NCBI RefSeq assembly: GCF_015220045.1
Contig: NZ_JADBGB010000001.1
Span: forward strand, 558,001-622,000
Source of the DNA: Marivivens aquimaris
GTDB lineage: Bacteria; Pseudomonadota; Alphaproteobacteria; Rhodobacterales; Rhodobacteraceae
Direction of reading: 5' to 3'
Length of the DNA stretch: 64,000 nt
A program made the translations under genes and the position numbers. The notes beneath the pieces are model-generated. The model worked only from the letters and a program-made list of their open reading frames with translations, was not told the DNA's origin and ran no database searches. This document shows positions 25,647 through 35,354 of the stretch, piece by piece. How positions within the stretch are numbered: the stretch's first letter is position 1; every line of letters starts with the position of its first letter.

Positions 25647-28600
25647 ATGGACCCTACGTCCCTCGACCACTTCACGACCGACGCCAAATTCGCTGACGAA
25701 CAGGCGCTGCTTTCCTCTCTTATTCAAGGCGCGGCCTTGTCCGCCGACACCCGCCAATCCATCGCCAAACGCGGTGCCGATCTGGTGAAGCGTATTCGCG
25801 ACGACTCGCGCCCCACGATGATGGAGCATTTCCTTGCCGAGTATGGTCTTTCGACCCGCGAGGGTGTCGCGCTCATGTGTCTGGCCGAAGCGATGCTCCG
25901 CGTTCCCGATGCCGACACCATCGACGCGCTGATCGAGGACAAGATTGCACCCTCCGACTGGGGTAAGCACCTTGGCGAAGCGTCGTCCTCGCTGGTGAAC
26001 GCGTCCACGTGGGCGCTGATGCTGACGGGCCGCGTCCTCGACGACGAGAAACCGGGTCTGGCGGGCGTCATGCGCGGCGCGATGAAGCGTCTGGGCGAGC
26101 CTGTCATCCGTGCTGCCGTTGGCCGCGCGATGAAAGAAATGGGGCGTCAGTTCGTGCTTGGCGAAAGCATCGACAAGGCCTTGACCCGCGCGAAAGGGCA
26201 GGAGTCCAAGGGCTACACCTACAGCTACGATATGCTGGGCGAGGCGGCCCGCACCGCCGAAGACGCGCAGCGCTATTTCGAAGCCTACGCCTCCGCCATC
26301 CGCCGCATCGCGACCGCTTGCACAAAGAGCAGTGTCGAGGAAAACCCCGGTATCTCGATCAAGCTGTCGGCGCTGCATCCGCGCTACGAGGTCGCTCAGG
26401 AAGAGCGCGTGCTGACCGAACTGGTGCCACGCGTCCGTGCGCTTGCACTGATGGCCAAGGACGCGGGCATGGGCCTTAACATCGATGCGGAAGAACAGGA
26501 CCGTCTGGTCATTTCGCTGAAGGTCATCCGCGCTGTGCTGGAAACGGACGAGCTGGCTGGCTGGGATGGCTTTGGCGTTGTCGTGCAAGCCTACGGTAAG
26601 CGTGCCGGACTGACGATCGACTGGCTGAACGCGCTGGCCGAGCGTCTGGATCGCCGCATCATGGTGCGTCTGGTCAAGGGGGCCTACTGGGACACCGAAA
26701 TGAAGCTCGCGCAGGTGAACGGCCTGCCGGATTTCACCCTGTTCACCACTAAAACCGCCACCGACGTCAGCTACATCGCCAACGCTGAAAAGCTCTTCGG
26801 CTATGCGGACCGCATCTATCCGCAGTTCGCGACCCACAACGCGCACACCGTCGCCGCCGTGCTGGAACTGGCCGAGGGACGTCCGTTCGAATTCCAGCGC
26901 CTGCATGGCATGGGCGAGCGTCTGCACGACATTGTTCTAGCCCAGACCAAGGGTCGCTGCCGCATCTACGCGCCTGTCGGAGCCCACCGTGACCTGCTGG
27001 CGTATCTTGTGCGGCGCCTGCTGGAGAACGGCGCGAACTCCTCGTTCGTACACCAGATCGTCGATGACACCGTTTCGCCCGAGGAAGTCGCCCGCGATCC
27101 GTTCGAAATGATCGCAGAGGCCGCCGCGCCTGCCGGGCTGCTGCATCCGTCGAAGCTGTTCGGTGAGGGTCGTGAGAACTCCACGGGCTATGACCTGACG
27201 GATGAGGCGACCTTGGCACGGATCAATGCCGCGCGCGACGTTGCGATTCCGGATGCCAAGCCGATCACAGTTGGCGCGGCAACCGGCGAGGTGATCGAGG
27301 TGCGCAATCCAGCGACCAGCGAAGTCATCGGTTCAGTTACCGAAGCCGACACCGCAACCGTCCAAGCAGCCATCGAAAATGCCGAGCTGTGGTCAGCGCG
27401 AGTTGTCGAGCGCGCAAACGCCCTGCGCCGCGCGGCGGACCTCTATGAGGCGAACTACGGCACGCTCTTTGCGATCCTCGCGAAAGAAGCAGGCAAGAAC
27501 CTTCCCGACGCCGTCGGCGAACTGCGCGAGGCCGTCGACTTCCTGCGCTATTACGCGAACGAAGCAGAGCGCAACGCCACGACCCCGCGCGGTATCATCA
27601 CCGCGATCAGCCCGTGGAACTTCCCGCTGGCGATCTTCACTGGCCAGATCGCGGCTGCACTCGCCGCGGGGAACGCAGTGCTCGCCAAACCCGCCGAGCA
27701 AACGCCGTTGGTCGCGGCCTTCGCCACGCGCCTTATGCATGAAGCAGGCGTGCCTGCGTCCGCGCTGCAACTCCTGCCAGGGCAGGGCGCGACAGTTGGT
27801 GCGGCGCTGACGTCCGATCCGCGGATCAAGGGCGTGGTCTTCACCGGCTCGACCGACACAGCGCTGGTGATCCGCAAAGCGATGGTCCAGAACCTGTCGC
27901 CCGACGCGGTGCTCGTCGCGGAAACGGGTGGTCTCAACGCCATGATCGTGGACTCGACGGCGCTACCCGAACAGGCCGTGCGCGACATCGTGGCCTCCGC
28001 GTTCCAATCGGCGGGGCAGCGATGCTCGGCGCTGCGATGCCTCTATATCCAAGAGGACGTTGCGCCCCATGTGATCGAGATGATCGAAGGTGCGATGGAC
28101 GAGCTGACCGTCGGCAATCCGTGGCATCTATCCACAGACGTCGGTCCGGTCATCGACGACGAGGCCCAGCAGCAGATCGCGGATTACATCGCGGCAGCGT
28201 CGGACCGCGTTATTCATCAGATCGACGCGCCGACCGCGGGGCACTTTATCCCGCCTACCATGATCCGCGTTGGCGGCATTGAGGATCTGGAGCGCGAGAT
28301 TTTCGGCCCCGTTCTTCATGTCGCGACCTTCAAGGGGAGCGATCTTGAAAAGGTCATCGATGCGGTAAACGCGAAAGGCTACGGCCTGACCTTCGGTCTG
28401 CATACCCGCATCGACTCCCGCGTTCAGGAGGTCGCTGACCGTATCGAAGTCGGCAACCTCTACGTCAACCGAAACCAGATCGGGGCTGTCGTCGGCAGTC
28501 AGCCCTTCGGGGGCGAGGGGCTTTCGGGGACTGGACCGAAGGCGGGTGGGCCGCTTTATCTGCCGCACTTCGGCAAGCCAGAAGCCGCGCCGAAGGCGGG

Positions 28601-29048
28601 GCAGTGGGCCACCGAGGCGGACGAGCAGGACGTGCAGCGCAGGATCAACAGCCGCTATGACGACAGCATCGGTGCGCAGATCGCGCTGCCTGGACCGACG
28701 GGTGAATCGAACCTGCTCAGCACATTGCCGCGCGGGCCAATTCTCTGCATGGGGCCGGGGCAGGAAGCAATGGATGCGCAGGCCGAAGCCGTCGAAGCGC
28801 TGGGCGGCATTGCCATCCGCGTGGCGGGTAAGTTGCCTGCCGAAGCACTGACCCGTCTGACCGGCTTCCGCGCGGCGATCTATTGGGGCGATAATCCGCA
28901 GGACTATCTGCAAGCGCTTGCGAGCCGGAAAGGTCCTATTATTCCGTTGGTCACAACCATGCCGACGGCGGCAAACGTTCTGCATGAACGCCATGTCTGC
29001 GTGGATACGACGGCGGCAGGCGGCAACGCTGCGCTGCTTGCGGGGTAG
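25647..29048 (+). CDS. putA: Bifunctional proline dehydrogenase / glutamate semialdehyde dehydrogenase PutA
   Basis: The 1133-residue trifold protein oxidises proline to glutamate. The N-terminal half is the FAD proline dehydrogenase barrel (GLNIDAEEQDRL, RLVKGAYWDTE, YPQFATHNAHT). The aldehyde dehydrogenase follows, with ISPWNFPLAIFTGQ, the general base Glu near 758 and the nucleophile Cys793 in QSAGQRCSALR. There is no ribbon-helix-helix DNA-binding domain at the N-terminus, so this PutA does not repress its own gene; an Lrp-type PutR usually does this in relatives, but none adjoins. The stop is 3 bases from the converging mur stop. TATAAT at 25539-25544 is a possible -10. Confidence 0.96.
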   Translation: MDPTSLDHFTTDAKFADEQALLSSLIQGAALSADTRQSIAKRGADLVKRIRDDSRPTMMEHFLAEYGLSTREGVALMCLAEAMLRVPDADTIDALIEDKIAPSDWGKHLGEASSSLVNASTWALMLTGRVLDDEKPGLAGVMRGAMKRLGEPVIRAAVGRAMKEMGRQFVLGESIDKALTRAKGQESKGYTYSYDMLGEAARTAEDAQRYFEAYASAIRRIATACTKSSVEENPGISIKLSALHPRYEVAQEERVLTELVPRVRALALMAKDAGMGLNIDAEEQDRLVISLKVIRAVLETDELAGWDGFGVVVQAYGKRAGLTIDWLNALAERLDRRIMVRLVKGAYWDTEMKLAQVNGLPDFTLFTTKTATDVSYIANAEKLFGYADRIYPQFATHNAHTVAAVLELAEGRPFEFQRLHGMGERLHDIVLAQTKGRCRIYAPVGAHRDLLAYLVRRLLENGANSSFVHQIVDDTVSPEEVARDPFEMIAEAAAPAGLLHPSKLFGEGRENSTGYDLTDEATLARINAARDVAIPDAKPITVGAATGEVIEVRNPATSEVIGSVTEADTATVQAAIENAELWSARVVERANALRRAADLYEANYGTLFAILAKEAGKNLPDAVGELREAVDFLRYYANEAERNATTPRGIITAISPWNFPLAIFTGQIAAALAAGNAVLAKPAEQTPLVAAFATRLMHEAGVPASALQLLPGQGATVGAALTSDPRIKGVVFTGSTDTALVIRKAMVQNLSPDAVLVAETGGLNAMIVDSTALPEQAVRDIVASAFQSAGQRCSALRCLYIQEDVAPHVIEMIEGAMDELTVGNPWHLSTDVGPVIDDEAQQQIADYIAAASDRVIHQIDAPTAGHFIPPTMIRVGGIEDLEREIFGPVLHVATFKGSDLEKVIDAVNAKGYGLTFGLHTRIDSRVQEVADRIEVGNLYVNRNQIGAVVGSQPFGGEGLSGTGPKAGGPLYLPHFGKPEAAPKAGQWATEADEQDVQRRINSRYDDSIGAQIALPGPTGESNLLSTLPRGPILCMGPGQEAMDAQAEAVEALGGIAIRVAGKLPAEALTRLTGFRAAIYWGDNPQDYLQALASRKGPIIPLVTTMPTAANVLHERHVCVDTTAAGGNAALLAG

Positions 29049-29051
29049 GGG

Positions 29052-29474
29052 TTAGCCTTTGCGCGGCTTCACGTAGATATCGAGCCGGTGGCTCACGATA
29101 TCGAAGCCGTACTTGCGCGCGAGTTCCTCTTGGATGCGTTCAATCTCGTCCGAGCGGAACTCGACCACCTCGCCGGTTTCAACGTTGATGAAGTGGTCGT
29201 GGTGGTCCTCGGGGACCGCTTCGTAGCGGGCGCGCCCGTCGGAAAAACTGTGCCGTTCGATCAGCCCGTGCTCGGCCAGCGTGTTCATCGTCCGGTACAC
29301 GGTCGCGATGTTGATGCCGGGGGCGATGCGGCTCACGCGGCGGTGCAGTTCTTCGACATTCGGGTGGTCTTCGGAGCCTTCGAGCGTTTTCAGGATCGCC
29401 TTACGCGGTGCAGTAATGCGCAATCCTGCGTGGCGGCAGCGTTCGGTCAATGTCAGCTTTACGGACTTATTCAT
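29052..29474 (-). CDS. mur: Fur-family metalloregulator, probably manganese-sensing Mur
   Basis: The 140-residue protein has the Fur winged helix (RITAPRKAILKTLEGSEDHPNVEELHRRV, then GINIATVYRTMNTLAEHGLIER) and metal-site residues in DHHDHFINVETGEVVEF. In Rhodobacterales and rhizobia the Fur homologue beside sitABCD senses manganese and is called Mur. The name here rests on the divergent sitABCD genes and palindromes between them. It lacks the C-terminal CxxC zinc pair common in classical Fur. Confidence 0.88.
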   Translation of the reverse strand: MNKSVKLTLTERCRHAGLRITAPRKAILKTLEGSEDHPNVEELHRRVSRIAPGINIATVYRTMNTLAEHGLIERHSFSDGRARYEAVPEDHHDHFINVETGEVVEFRSDEIERIQEELARKYGFDIVSHRLDIYVKPRKG

Positions 29475-29592
29475 ATCCGGCGCTGGTCCTTTCGTTGGGC
29501 GCTGGGCGCATCGCTCGTGGTGCCATCATAGCGTGATTGCTGCGGGACGCAAAAGGCGCGCGCGTCATTTTTCGCCCATTAGGCGGGCAATC

Positions 29593-29705
29593 ATTCGCAA
29601 CTGGACCCCGCTTTTCGCAACTGCAGTATGTTTTTGCCAGTTGCGAATGGATTGCACTTGATCGGCATCAGGCTTCAGCTATGTCTTGTTGCAACTCAGT
29701 CGCAA
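29593..29705 (+). promoter_or_regulatory. Mur-box-like repeats and sitA promoter
   Basis: TTGCAACTCAGTCGCAA (29689-29705) is a 17-base palindrome with 7 of 8 pairs matching. Related copies of its arm occur upstream: ATTCGCAACTGG (29593-29604), TTCGCAACTG (29614-29623) and its inverse CAGTTGCGAA (29638-29647). A promoter can be drawn as TTGATC (29658-29663), 16 bases, TATGTC (29680-29685). This would put the palindrome at the transcription start of sitA, suitable for repression by Mn-loaded Mur. The repeats are plain; the promoter is tentative. Confidence 0.65.
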
Positions 29706-29717
29706 AAGTGGTGCGTA

Positions 29718-30638
29718 ATGATTTTCAAATTGCAGTCGATGAAGGTCGGTCTGGTAGGGGCCGTGATGCTTGGGGCGATGTCGCAGGCCACTTTTGCTGA
29801 CGAACACCGCATGAAGGTTGCGACCACGTTCACTGTGCTGGCCGATATGGCCCGCAACGTGGCGGGGGATGCTGCCGACGTTGTTTCGATCACCAAACCG
29901 GGTGCGGAAATCCACGGTTACGAGCCGACACCGCAGGACCTTGTCCGTGCGAGCGATGCCGATCTGATCCTTTGGAACGGGCTGAACCTCGAACGCTGGT
30001 TCGAGCAGTTCATTCGCGTGTTGGGCGACATTCCCTCAGCGACGCTCAGTGACGGCATTCAAGAAATCCCGATTGCGGAGGGCGCATACGAGGGTTTGCC
30101 AAACCCGCACGCGTGGATGGGCCTCGACAATGCGCAGGTCTATATCGACAACATCGTCGCGGCATTTTCGGCGCAAGACCCTGCAAATGCCGAAGTCTAC
30201 GCAGCCAATGGCGCGGCCTATAAGCAGCAACTCATCGACACCCTCGACCCGCTGCGTGAACAAATTGCCGCAATCCCCGAAGACCAGCGTTGGCTTGTCA
30301 CTTGCGAAGGCGCGTTCAGCTATCTGGCCCGCGATTTCGACATGAAAGAGCTTTACCTCTGGCCGATGAACACCAGCCGCATGGGCACGCCCCAGCAGGT
30401 GAGGGCGGTCATCGACGGAGTGACCCAACACGACATCCCGACCGTATTCTGTGAGAGCACGGTCAACACCGCGCCGGCAGAGCAGGTCGCCCGCGATACG
30501 GGCGCGCTGTACGGCGGGGTGCTTTATGTGGACAGCCTTTCGCAAGCGGGCGGGCCGGTGCCGACCTACCTCGACCTGCTGCGTGTGACCTCCGAGACGG
30601 TCGCCGACGGGCTGACGAACGGTTTGAACAGACAGTGA
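29718..30638 (+). CDS. sitA: Manganese ABC transporter, substrate-binding protein
   Basis: The product is a metal-binding lipoprotein-fold protein of about 306 residues (cluster A-I). The four expected ligands are visible: His66 in [13 protein letters not shown], His131 in [10 protein letters not shown], Glu197 in [13 protein letters not shown] and Asp271 in LYVDSLS. His-His-Glu-Asp is typical of Mn/Fe carriers such as SitA and PsaA. An N-terminal signal peptide ends around ATFA. The start could be the ATG at 29718 or at 29739; neither has a strong ribosome site. First gene of sitABCD. Confidence 0.9.
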   Translation: MIFKLQSMKVGLVGAVMLGAMSQATFADEHRMKVATTFTVLADMARNVAGDAADVVSITKPGAEIHGYEPTPQDLVRASDADLILWNGLNLERWFEQFIRVLGDIPSATLSDGIQEIPIAEGAYEGLPNPHAWMGLDNAQVYIDNIVAAFSAQDPANAEVYAANGAAYKQQLIDTLDPLREQIAAIPEDQRWLVTCEGAFSYLARDFDMKELYLWPMNTSRMGTPQQVRAVIDGVTQHDIPTVFCESTVNTAPAEQVARDTGALYGGVLYVDSLSQAGGPVPTYLDLLRVTSETVADGLTNGLNRQ

Positions 30639-30693
30639 ATTATCGCCCCGCGGGGCTGATCTAGGGCAGCCGTCCCCTCCGGCAGAAAGACGC

Positions 30694-31494
30694 ATGATGA
30701 AAGATGTTCAGCAATTTGCCACTTCGGACACCTCGGGCGGGATCGCTGCCGAGGATGTCACCGTGACCTACCGAAACGGTCACACGGCACTGCGCAGCGC
30801 CAGTTTCGAGGTGCCTCGCGGTACGATTACCGCGCTCGTCGGCGTGAACGGTGCGGGCAAGTCCACGCTGTTCAAGGCGATTATGGGCTTCGTGCCCGTC
30901 GCCAAGGGTGAAATCCGTCTGCTCGGCATGTCGGTGAAGGACGCGCTGCGCAAGAACCTCGTCGCCTATGTCCCGCAGAGCGAGGAGGTCGATTGGGCCT
31001 TCCCTGTGCTGGTCGAGGACGTTGTGATGATGGGCCGTTACGGCAAAATGGGTTTCCTGCGCCGTCCGTCCAAGGCCGACCACGAAGCCGTCAATTCGGC
31101 ACTGTCGCGTGTGAACATGCTCGATTTTCGCCATCGTCAGATCGGTGAATTGTCGGGCGGCCAGAAGAAGCGCGTCTTCCTTGCCCGCGCGCTGGCGCAA
31201 GACGGTCAGGTGATCCTGCTGGACGAGCCATTCACGGGCGTCGATGTGAAGACCGAGGAACAGATCATCAAGCTCCTGCGCGAACTGCGCGACGAGGGCC
31301 GTGTGATGCTGGTGTCGACCCACAACCTCGGCACGGTGCCGGAGTTTTGCGATCGCACCGTGCTCGTCAAAGGCACCGTGCTGGCTTACGGGCCGACCGA
31401 GACGACCTTTACCCGCGATAATCTCGAAGAGGCGTTCGGCGGTGTGTTGCGTCATTTCTCGATCTCGGACGCTCTGTCGAAGGCCGCGCAATGA
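30694..31494 (+). CDS. sitB: Manganese ABC transporter, ATPase
   Basis: The 266-residue ATPase shows Walker [10 protein letters not shown], signature [17 protein letters not shown] and Walker [13 protein letters not shown]. It drives Mn(II) import through SitCD. The stop overlaps the sitC start in ATGA (31491-31494). Two adjacent ATGs begin the frame; either may be used. Confidence 0.93.
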   Translation: MMKDVQQFATSDTSGGIAAEDVTVTYRNGHTALRSASFEVPRGTITALVGVNGAGKSTLFKAIMGFVPVAKGEIRLLGMSVKDALRKNLVAYVPQSEEVDWAFPVLVEDVVMMGRYGKMGFLRRPSKADHEAVNSALSRVNMLDFRHRQIGELSGGQKKRVFLARALAQDGQVILLDEPFTGVDVKTEEQIIKLLRELRDEGRVMLVSTHNLGTVPEFCDRTVLVKGTVLAYGPTETTFTRDNLEEAFGGVLRHFSISDALSKAAQ

Positions 31495-32351
31495 GCACGC
31501 TGCTGGAGCCGTTTACCTATTCCTACATGCTGAATGCGATGTGGGTGTCGGCGCTCGTCGGCGGCGTCTGCGCGTTCCTGTCGTGCTATCTGATGCTCAA
31601 GGGCTGGTCTCTGATCGGCGACGCGCTCTCCCACTCGGTCGTGCCAGGTGTGGCGGGGGCGTACCTGCTGGGCATCCCGTTTGCACTGGGCGCGTTCATT
31701 TCAGGCGGGCTTGCTGCGGCGGCGATGCTTTTCCTGTCGGATCGGTCGGGGCTGAAGGTCGACGTGATCATCGGGATCATCTTCACCTCGTTCTTCGGAG
31801 TGGGGCTGTTCATGGCGTCCGTCAGTCCGATGGCGATCTCTATCGACACCATCACCATGGGCAACATTCTGGCCATCACGCCAGAGGACACTTTGCAACT
31901 CGCCATCATCGGCGTGGTGTCGATGGCGGTCCTGATGTTGAAGTGGAAAGACCTCATGGTCGTGTTCTTCGACGAAAACCATGCCCGCTCAATCGGCCTG
32001 CGCCCGCAACTGCTCAAAGTCGTGTTCTTCGTTCTGCTGTCGGCCAGCGTGGTTGCGGCCATGCAAACCGTTGGCGCGTTCCTCGTCATCGCGATGGTCG
32101 TGACACCAGGCGCGACGGCCTATCTGCTTTGCGACCGCTTCCCGCGATTGATCATCACGTCGATCAGCATCGGCACCGTGACCAGCTTCGTGGGCGCTTA
32201 CATCAGTTACTTCCTTGATGGAGCAACTGGCGGGGTCATCGTGCTGCTGCAAACGCTGATCTTCCTGACGACCTTCGTTCTTGCCCCCAAGCACGGGCTG
32301 CTGGCGCACAAACGCAAGGCGGCCAAAGCACTTCGGGCGGAGGGTGCATAA
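31491..32351 (+). CDS. sitC: Manganese ABC transporter, permease 1
   Basis: The 286-residue ABC-3 family permease has about eight membrane spans. [24 protein letters not shown] near the N-terminus is the family's conserved block, and [21 protein letters not shown] contains the later hallmark. It pairs with SitD as the Mn channel. The stop shares a base with the sitD start (TAATG). Confidence 0.93.
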   Translation: MSTLLEPFTYSYMLNAMWVSALVGGVCAFLSCYLMLKGWSLIGDALSHSVVPGVAGAYLLGIPFALGAFISGGLAAAAMLFLSDRSGLKVDVIIGIIFTSFFGVGLFMASVSPMAISIDTITMGNILAITPEDTLQLAIIGVVSMAVLMLKWKDLMVVFFDENHARSIGLRPQLLKVVFFVLLSASVVAAMQTVGAFLVIAMVVTPGATAYLLCDRFPRLIITSISIGTVTSFVGAYISYFLDGATGGVIVLLQTLIFLTTFVLAPKHGLLAHKRKAAKALRAEGA

Positions 32352-33184
32352 TGCTCGATACACTTCTGTTTCCCTTCGCTTTTCCGTTCATGCAGAACGC
32401 GTTCTTTATCGCGTTGATGATCTCTGTCCCGACCGCTTTGCTGTCCTGTTTCCTCGTCCTGAAAGGCTGGGCGCTGATGGGGGACGCGGTGAGCCACGCT
32501 GTCCTTCCGGGCATCGTGCTGGCCTATATCCTTGGCCTGCCGCTGATCGTCGGAGCGTTTCTGGCGGGCATGATCACGGCCACCGCAACGGGCTATCTGA
32601 CCGAGAACAGCCGCATCAAGCAGGACACCATAATGGGCGTCGTGTTCTCGGGCATGTTCGGGCTGGGGATCGTGATGTTCGTCGCGGTCAAAACCAACGT
32701 CCACCTCGATCACGTGCTCTTCGGCAACATGCTCGGGATCGGGCCGGAGGACCTTTGGACCGCTGGTATCATCGGATTGGTCGTGACGGTTCTGCTGCTG
32801 GCGAAGTGGAAGGATCTTCTCCTCCACGCCTTCGATCCGATCCAGGCCAAGGCATCCGGCCTACCAGTGAACATGCTGCACTTCGGGTTGCTGACGGTGC
32901 TATCGCTGACCATCGTGGCAACGCTGACGGCAACGGGCCTGATCCTCGCGGTCGGTCTGCTCATCGCCCCCGGAGCCATCGCATTCCTGATGACCCGCCG
33001 CTTCAGCCACATGATGGTTGTCGCGGTTCTGGTCTGCATCGTCGCGACCTGCGGCGGTATCTATGCGAGCTTCTGGCTCGATAGCGCGCCAGCACCGACG
33101 ATCATTCTGGTGCTGACGGGGTTCTTCATCATCGCCTTTATATGGCGGTCGTGGAAAGTGCGCCGCGCCTCGGCTATGGCCTGA
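32351..33184 (+). CDS. sitD: Manganese ABC transporter, permease 2
   Basis: The 277-residue second ABC-3 permease parallels SitC. SCFLVLKGWALMGDAVSHAVLPGI and GLILAVGLLIAPGAIAFLM mark the same conserved positions. Having two different permeases is the normal SitABCD composition and distinguishes it from ZnuABC, which has one. It is the last gene of the operon; the converging AGE-family gene ends 12 bases later. Confidence 0.93.
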   Translation: MLDTLLFPFAFPFMQNAFFIALMISVPTALLSCFLVLKGWALMGDAVSHAVLPGIVLAYILGLPLIVGAFLAGMITATATGYLTENSRIKQDTIMGVVFSGMFGLGIVMFVAVKTNVHLDHVLFGNMLGIGPEDLWTAGIIGLVVTVLLLAKWKDLLLHAFDPIQAKASGLPVNMLHFGLLTVLSLTIVATLTATGLILAVGLLIAPGAIAFLMTRRFSHMMVVAVLVCIVATCGGIYASFWLDSAPAPTIILVLTGFFIIAFIWRSWKVRRASAMA

Positions 33185-33196
33185 CGCGGCGTTCCG

Positions 33197-34438
33197 TTAG
33201 ACGAGCTTCGGTAGGTTTTCAGCCAGTCGCGAAATTCCCGGCGCGAGCGGGAACAGCGCCGCCTGAACCGAATGGTAGATGTCCGGCTTGCCGAGGAATT
33301 GACGACCCGTCGGTTTGCTGTCCTCGTCCAGTTCAGGGAACCAGCCGCCGTTGGTGTGGTCGATCAGGTGCTTGTCGGCGAAGTTCCAGAGGCGGCGATA
33401 CCACTCTTCGTCCTCGGGCTTGCGTTCGAGCTTGATGAACGTCGCGATGACGCCAATCGCCTCGGTCACAGGCCACCAATAGCGGTCACGGATCGTGGGC
33501 GTGCCGTCGAAATCGAGCGTGTAGAAGAACCCGCCCTTTTCCGCGTCCCACGCGCCGTTCAGTGCCTGCTCCATCAGGCGGCGCGCGGTAGCGGGGGCGG
33601 TGTCGTCCTTGCGGCCAGACAGATCCCAGTATTGCAGAAGCAGACGTGCCAGTTCGAACGAGTGACCCGGAGTGGTGCCAGCAGGGCGGAACATCGGGTT
33701 CTCCGAATAGCCCGGATCGACCTGCCAGTCTTTTGTGTAGTGTTCCGGCAGGCGCCAGTCGTTGGCAGGAGCCATCTTGCCGAGGAAGAAATCGAGGATG
33801 CGTCCGGCGCGGGTCAGGTAGACCTCATCGCCCGTGGCTTCAAAAGCGCCGAGCAACGCCTCCACCCCGTGCATGTTCGCGTTCATGCCGCGATAGTCGG
33901 AGAACGGCGTCCAGTCCTGGTTCCATTCGTCGGCAAAGAGGCCGTTGTCCTCTTCCCAGTAGTGCTTGTCCAGAATGGCGCTGACGTCGGCAATCAGTTC
34001 GTCCGCGTCAGGATGACCAGCCATTTTCGCGGTCGCACCGGCGAGCAGCACGAATACATGCCCGTAGGCTAGCTTGCGTCCGTCATGAACGTTGTCGCCG
34101 TCCATCGCCCAGACATACCCGCCGTTTTTCATGTCGCGGTGGTGGGAGACGAGGTACTTCATCCCCTTGTCGACCAGCTCTGCCGCGCCCGGAACGCCGG
34201 CCAACTGACCCAGCGCGAACGAATGCACGAGGCGCGTGGTAGTGTGGAGCTCCTGCACGGTGTCGGGCAGGGGCTCGCCTTCGTAGTTCAGAACGTAGAA
34301 GCCGTCTCCGCTACGCAGGCTCGCGCGGAAGAAATCGAATTGGCTCAGCGCATCGGCGGCCAGCCATTTGCGGTGCCCGCTGTCGTCCAGCCAGAAGGCC
34401 GCAGAGTTGTCGGACGCTTTGTCCACGGTGGTCGTCAT
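33197..34438 (-). CDS. AGE-family aldose-ketose isomerase / sugar 2-epimerase
   Basis: The 413-residue protein belongs to the (alpha/alpha)6-barrel N-acylglucosamine 2-epimerase family. Conserved histidines lie in LAYGHVFVLLAG, TTPGHSFELARLL and KPDIYHSVQAALFP, and RYWWPVTEAIGV is another family block. It resembles YihS and mannose isomerases more than epimerases of N-acetyl sugars, so mannose/fructose-type isomerisation is the better guess. The start at 34438 has GGGAGG upstream; a longer frame to 34558 has no support. It stands alone, and the 272-base gap to the Lrp gene shows no other gene. Confidence 0.8.
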   Translation of the reverse strand: MTTTVDKASDNSAAFWLDDSGHRKWLAADALSQFDFFRASLRSGDGFYVLNYEGEPLPDTVQELHTTTRLVHSFALGQLAGVPGAAELVDKGMKYLVSHHRDMKNGGYVWAMDGDNVHDGRKLAYGHVFVLLAGATAKMAGHPDADELIADVSAILDKHYWEEDNGLFADEWNQDWTPFSDYRGMNANMHGVEALLGAFEATGDEVYLTRAGRILDFFLGKMAPANDWRLPEHYTKDWQVDPGYSENPMFRPAGTTPGHSFELARLLLQYWDLSGRKDDTAPATARRLMEQALNGAWDAEKGGFFYTLDFDGTPTIRDRYWWPVTEAIGVIATFIKLERKPEDEEWYRRLWNFADKHLIDHTNGGWFPELDEDSKPTGRQFLGKPDIYHSVQAALFPLAPGISRLAENLPKLV

Positions 34439-34710
34439 GTTGAATCCTCCCGAACGGGCAACGAAAATGCTGAAAAGCCCTGTTAAAATCGGGCGCCGCG
34501 CTCCTCCGCGCTTCGCCGTCAATGGGACGCTAATCCAAAGGCATGATAGCGGCAACATCGTCCGTGGTGCATTTCGGATATGTGGCGCTTACCGATCATT
34601 TCGTGTCGGAATAGATGTGAAAGCGTTCGAGAATGGCGGTAAGGGACGTTACGCATTCTGTGGTTCACAGGCTGCGGTAAGGTTTTCGGAACAGGTGAAG
34701 TTCAGAACAC

Positions 34711-35214
34711 ATGACGAAGCTCGGCCTTGACGCTACAGACATTCGCATCCTCAGCGCCGTGCAGGCGCATGGCCAGTTGAGCAAGACCCGCCTGTCCGAA
34801 ATCGTGAACATCTCTGCGACGCCATGTTGGGCGCGGCTCGACCGCCTGAAAGCGGCGGGCTATATTCGCGGCTTCCATGCCGAAATCGCGCTGGAGCGGG
34901 TTTGCGACTTCACGCAGGTCATGGTGACCGTATCGCTCACGCATCACCGCCGCGCTGACTTCGACCGGTTCGAAAGTTGGGTCGCGCAGCAGGACGCGAT
35001 CACCGAATGCGTCGCGACGGGTGGAGGCATGGATTACGTCATGAAGACTGTCTCCCCGACGCTCCAAACGTTTCAGGCATTGATGCAGGAGATGATCGAG
35101 GCGGATCTGTCGGTGGATCGCTACATGACCTACATCGCGACTCGCGTGGTGAAATCGTCCCGCCCGAATGTCGCAAAATTGGCCGCTCCATCGGTCCGCG
35201 ACCGAACGGTCTGA
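34711..35214 (+). CDS. Lrp/AsnC-family transcriptional regulator
   Basis: The 167-residue regulator has an N-terminal helix-turn-helix (DATDIRILSAVQAHGQLSKTRLSEIVNISATPCWARLDRL) followed by a RAM ligand domain (YVMKTVSPTLQTFQALMQEMIE). Lrp proteins of this size sense amino acids or related small molecules. It is on the same strand as the DmdA-like operon, 140 bases upstream of it, and is the obvious candidate regulator. The ligand is unknown. Confidence 0.85.
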   Translation: MTKLGLDATDIRILSAVQAHGQLSKTRLSEIVNISATPCWARLDRLKAAGYIRGFHAEIALERVCDFTQVMVTVSLTHHRRADFDRFESWVAQQDAITECVATGGGMDYVMKTVSPTLQTFQALMQEMIEADLSVDRYMTYIATRVVKSSRPNVAKLAAPSVRDRTV

Positions 35215-35354
35215 GACGCGGCATATTTTCAGTCCGAACAGTCTGCGCCGTGCCCGCATTTTGGCCCGAAGCGCAGCGAAATTTTCCCATTAATAAGCGC
35301 CATCATCCACCACATCCCGGGCCACTAGCCCGGCGTTTTTCGAGGGCGCAGGAC

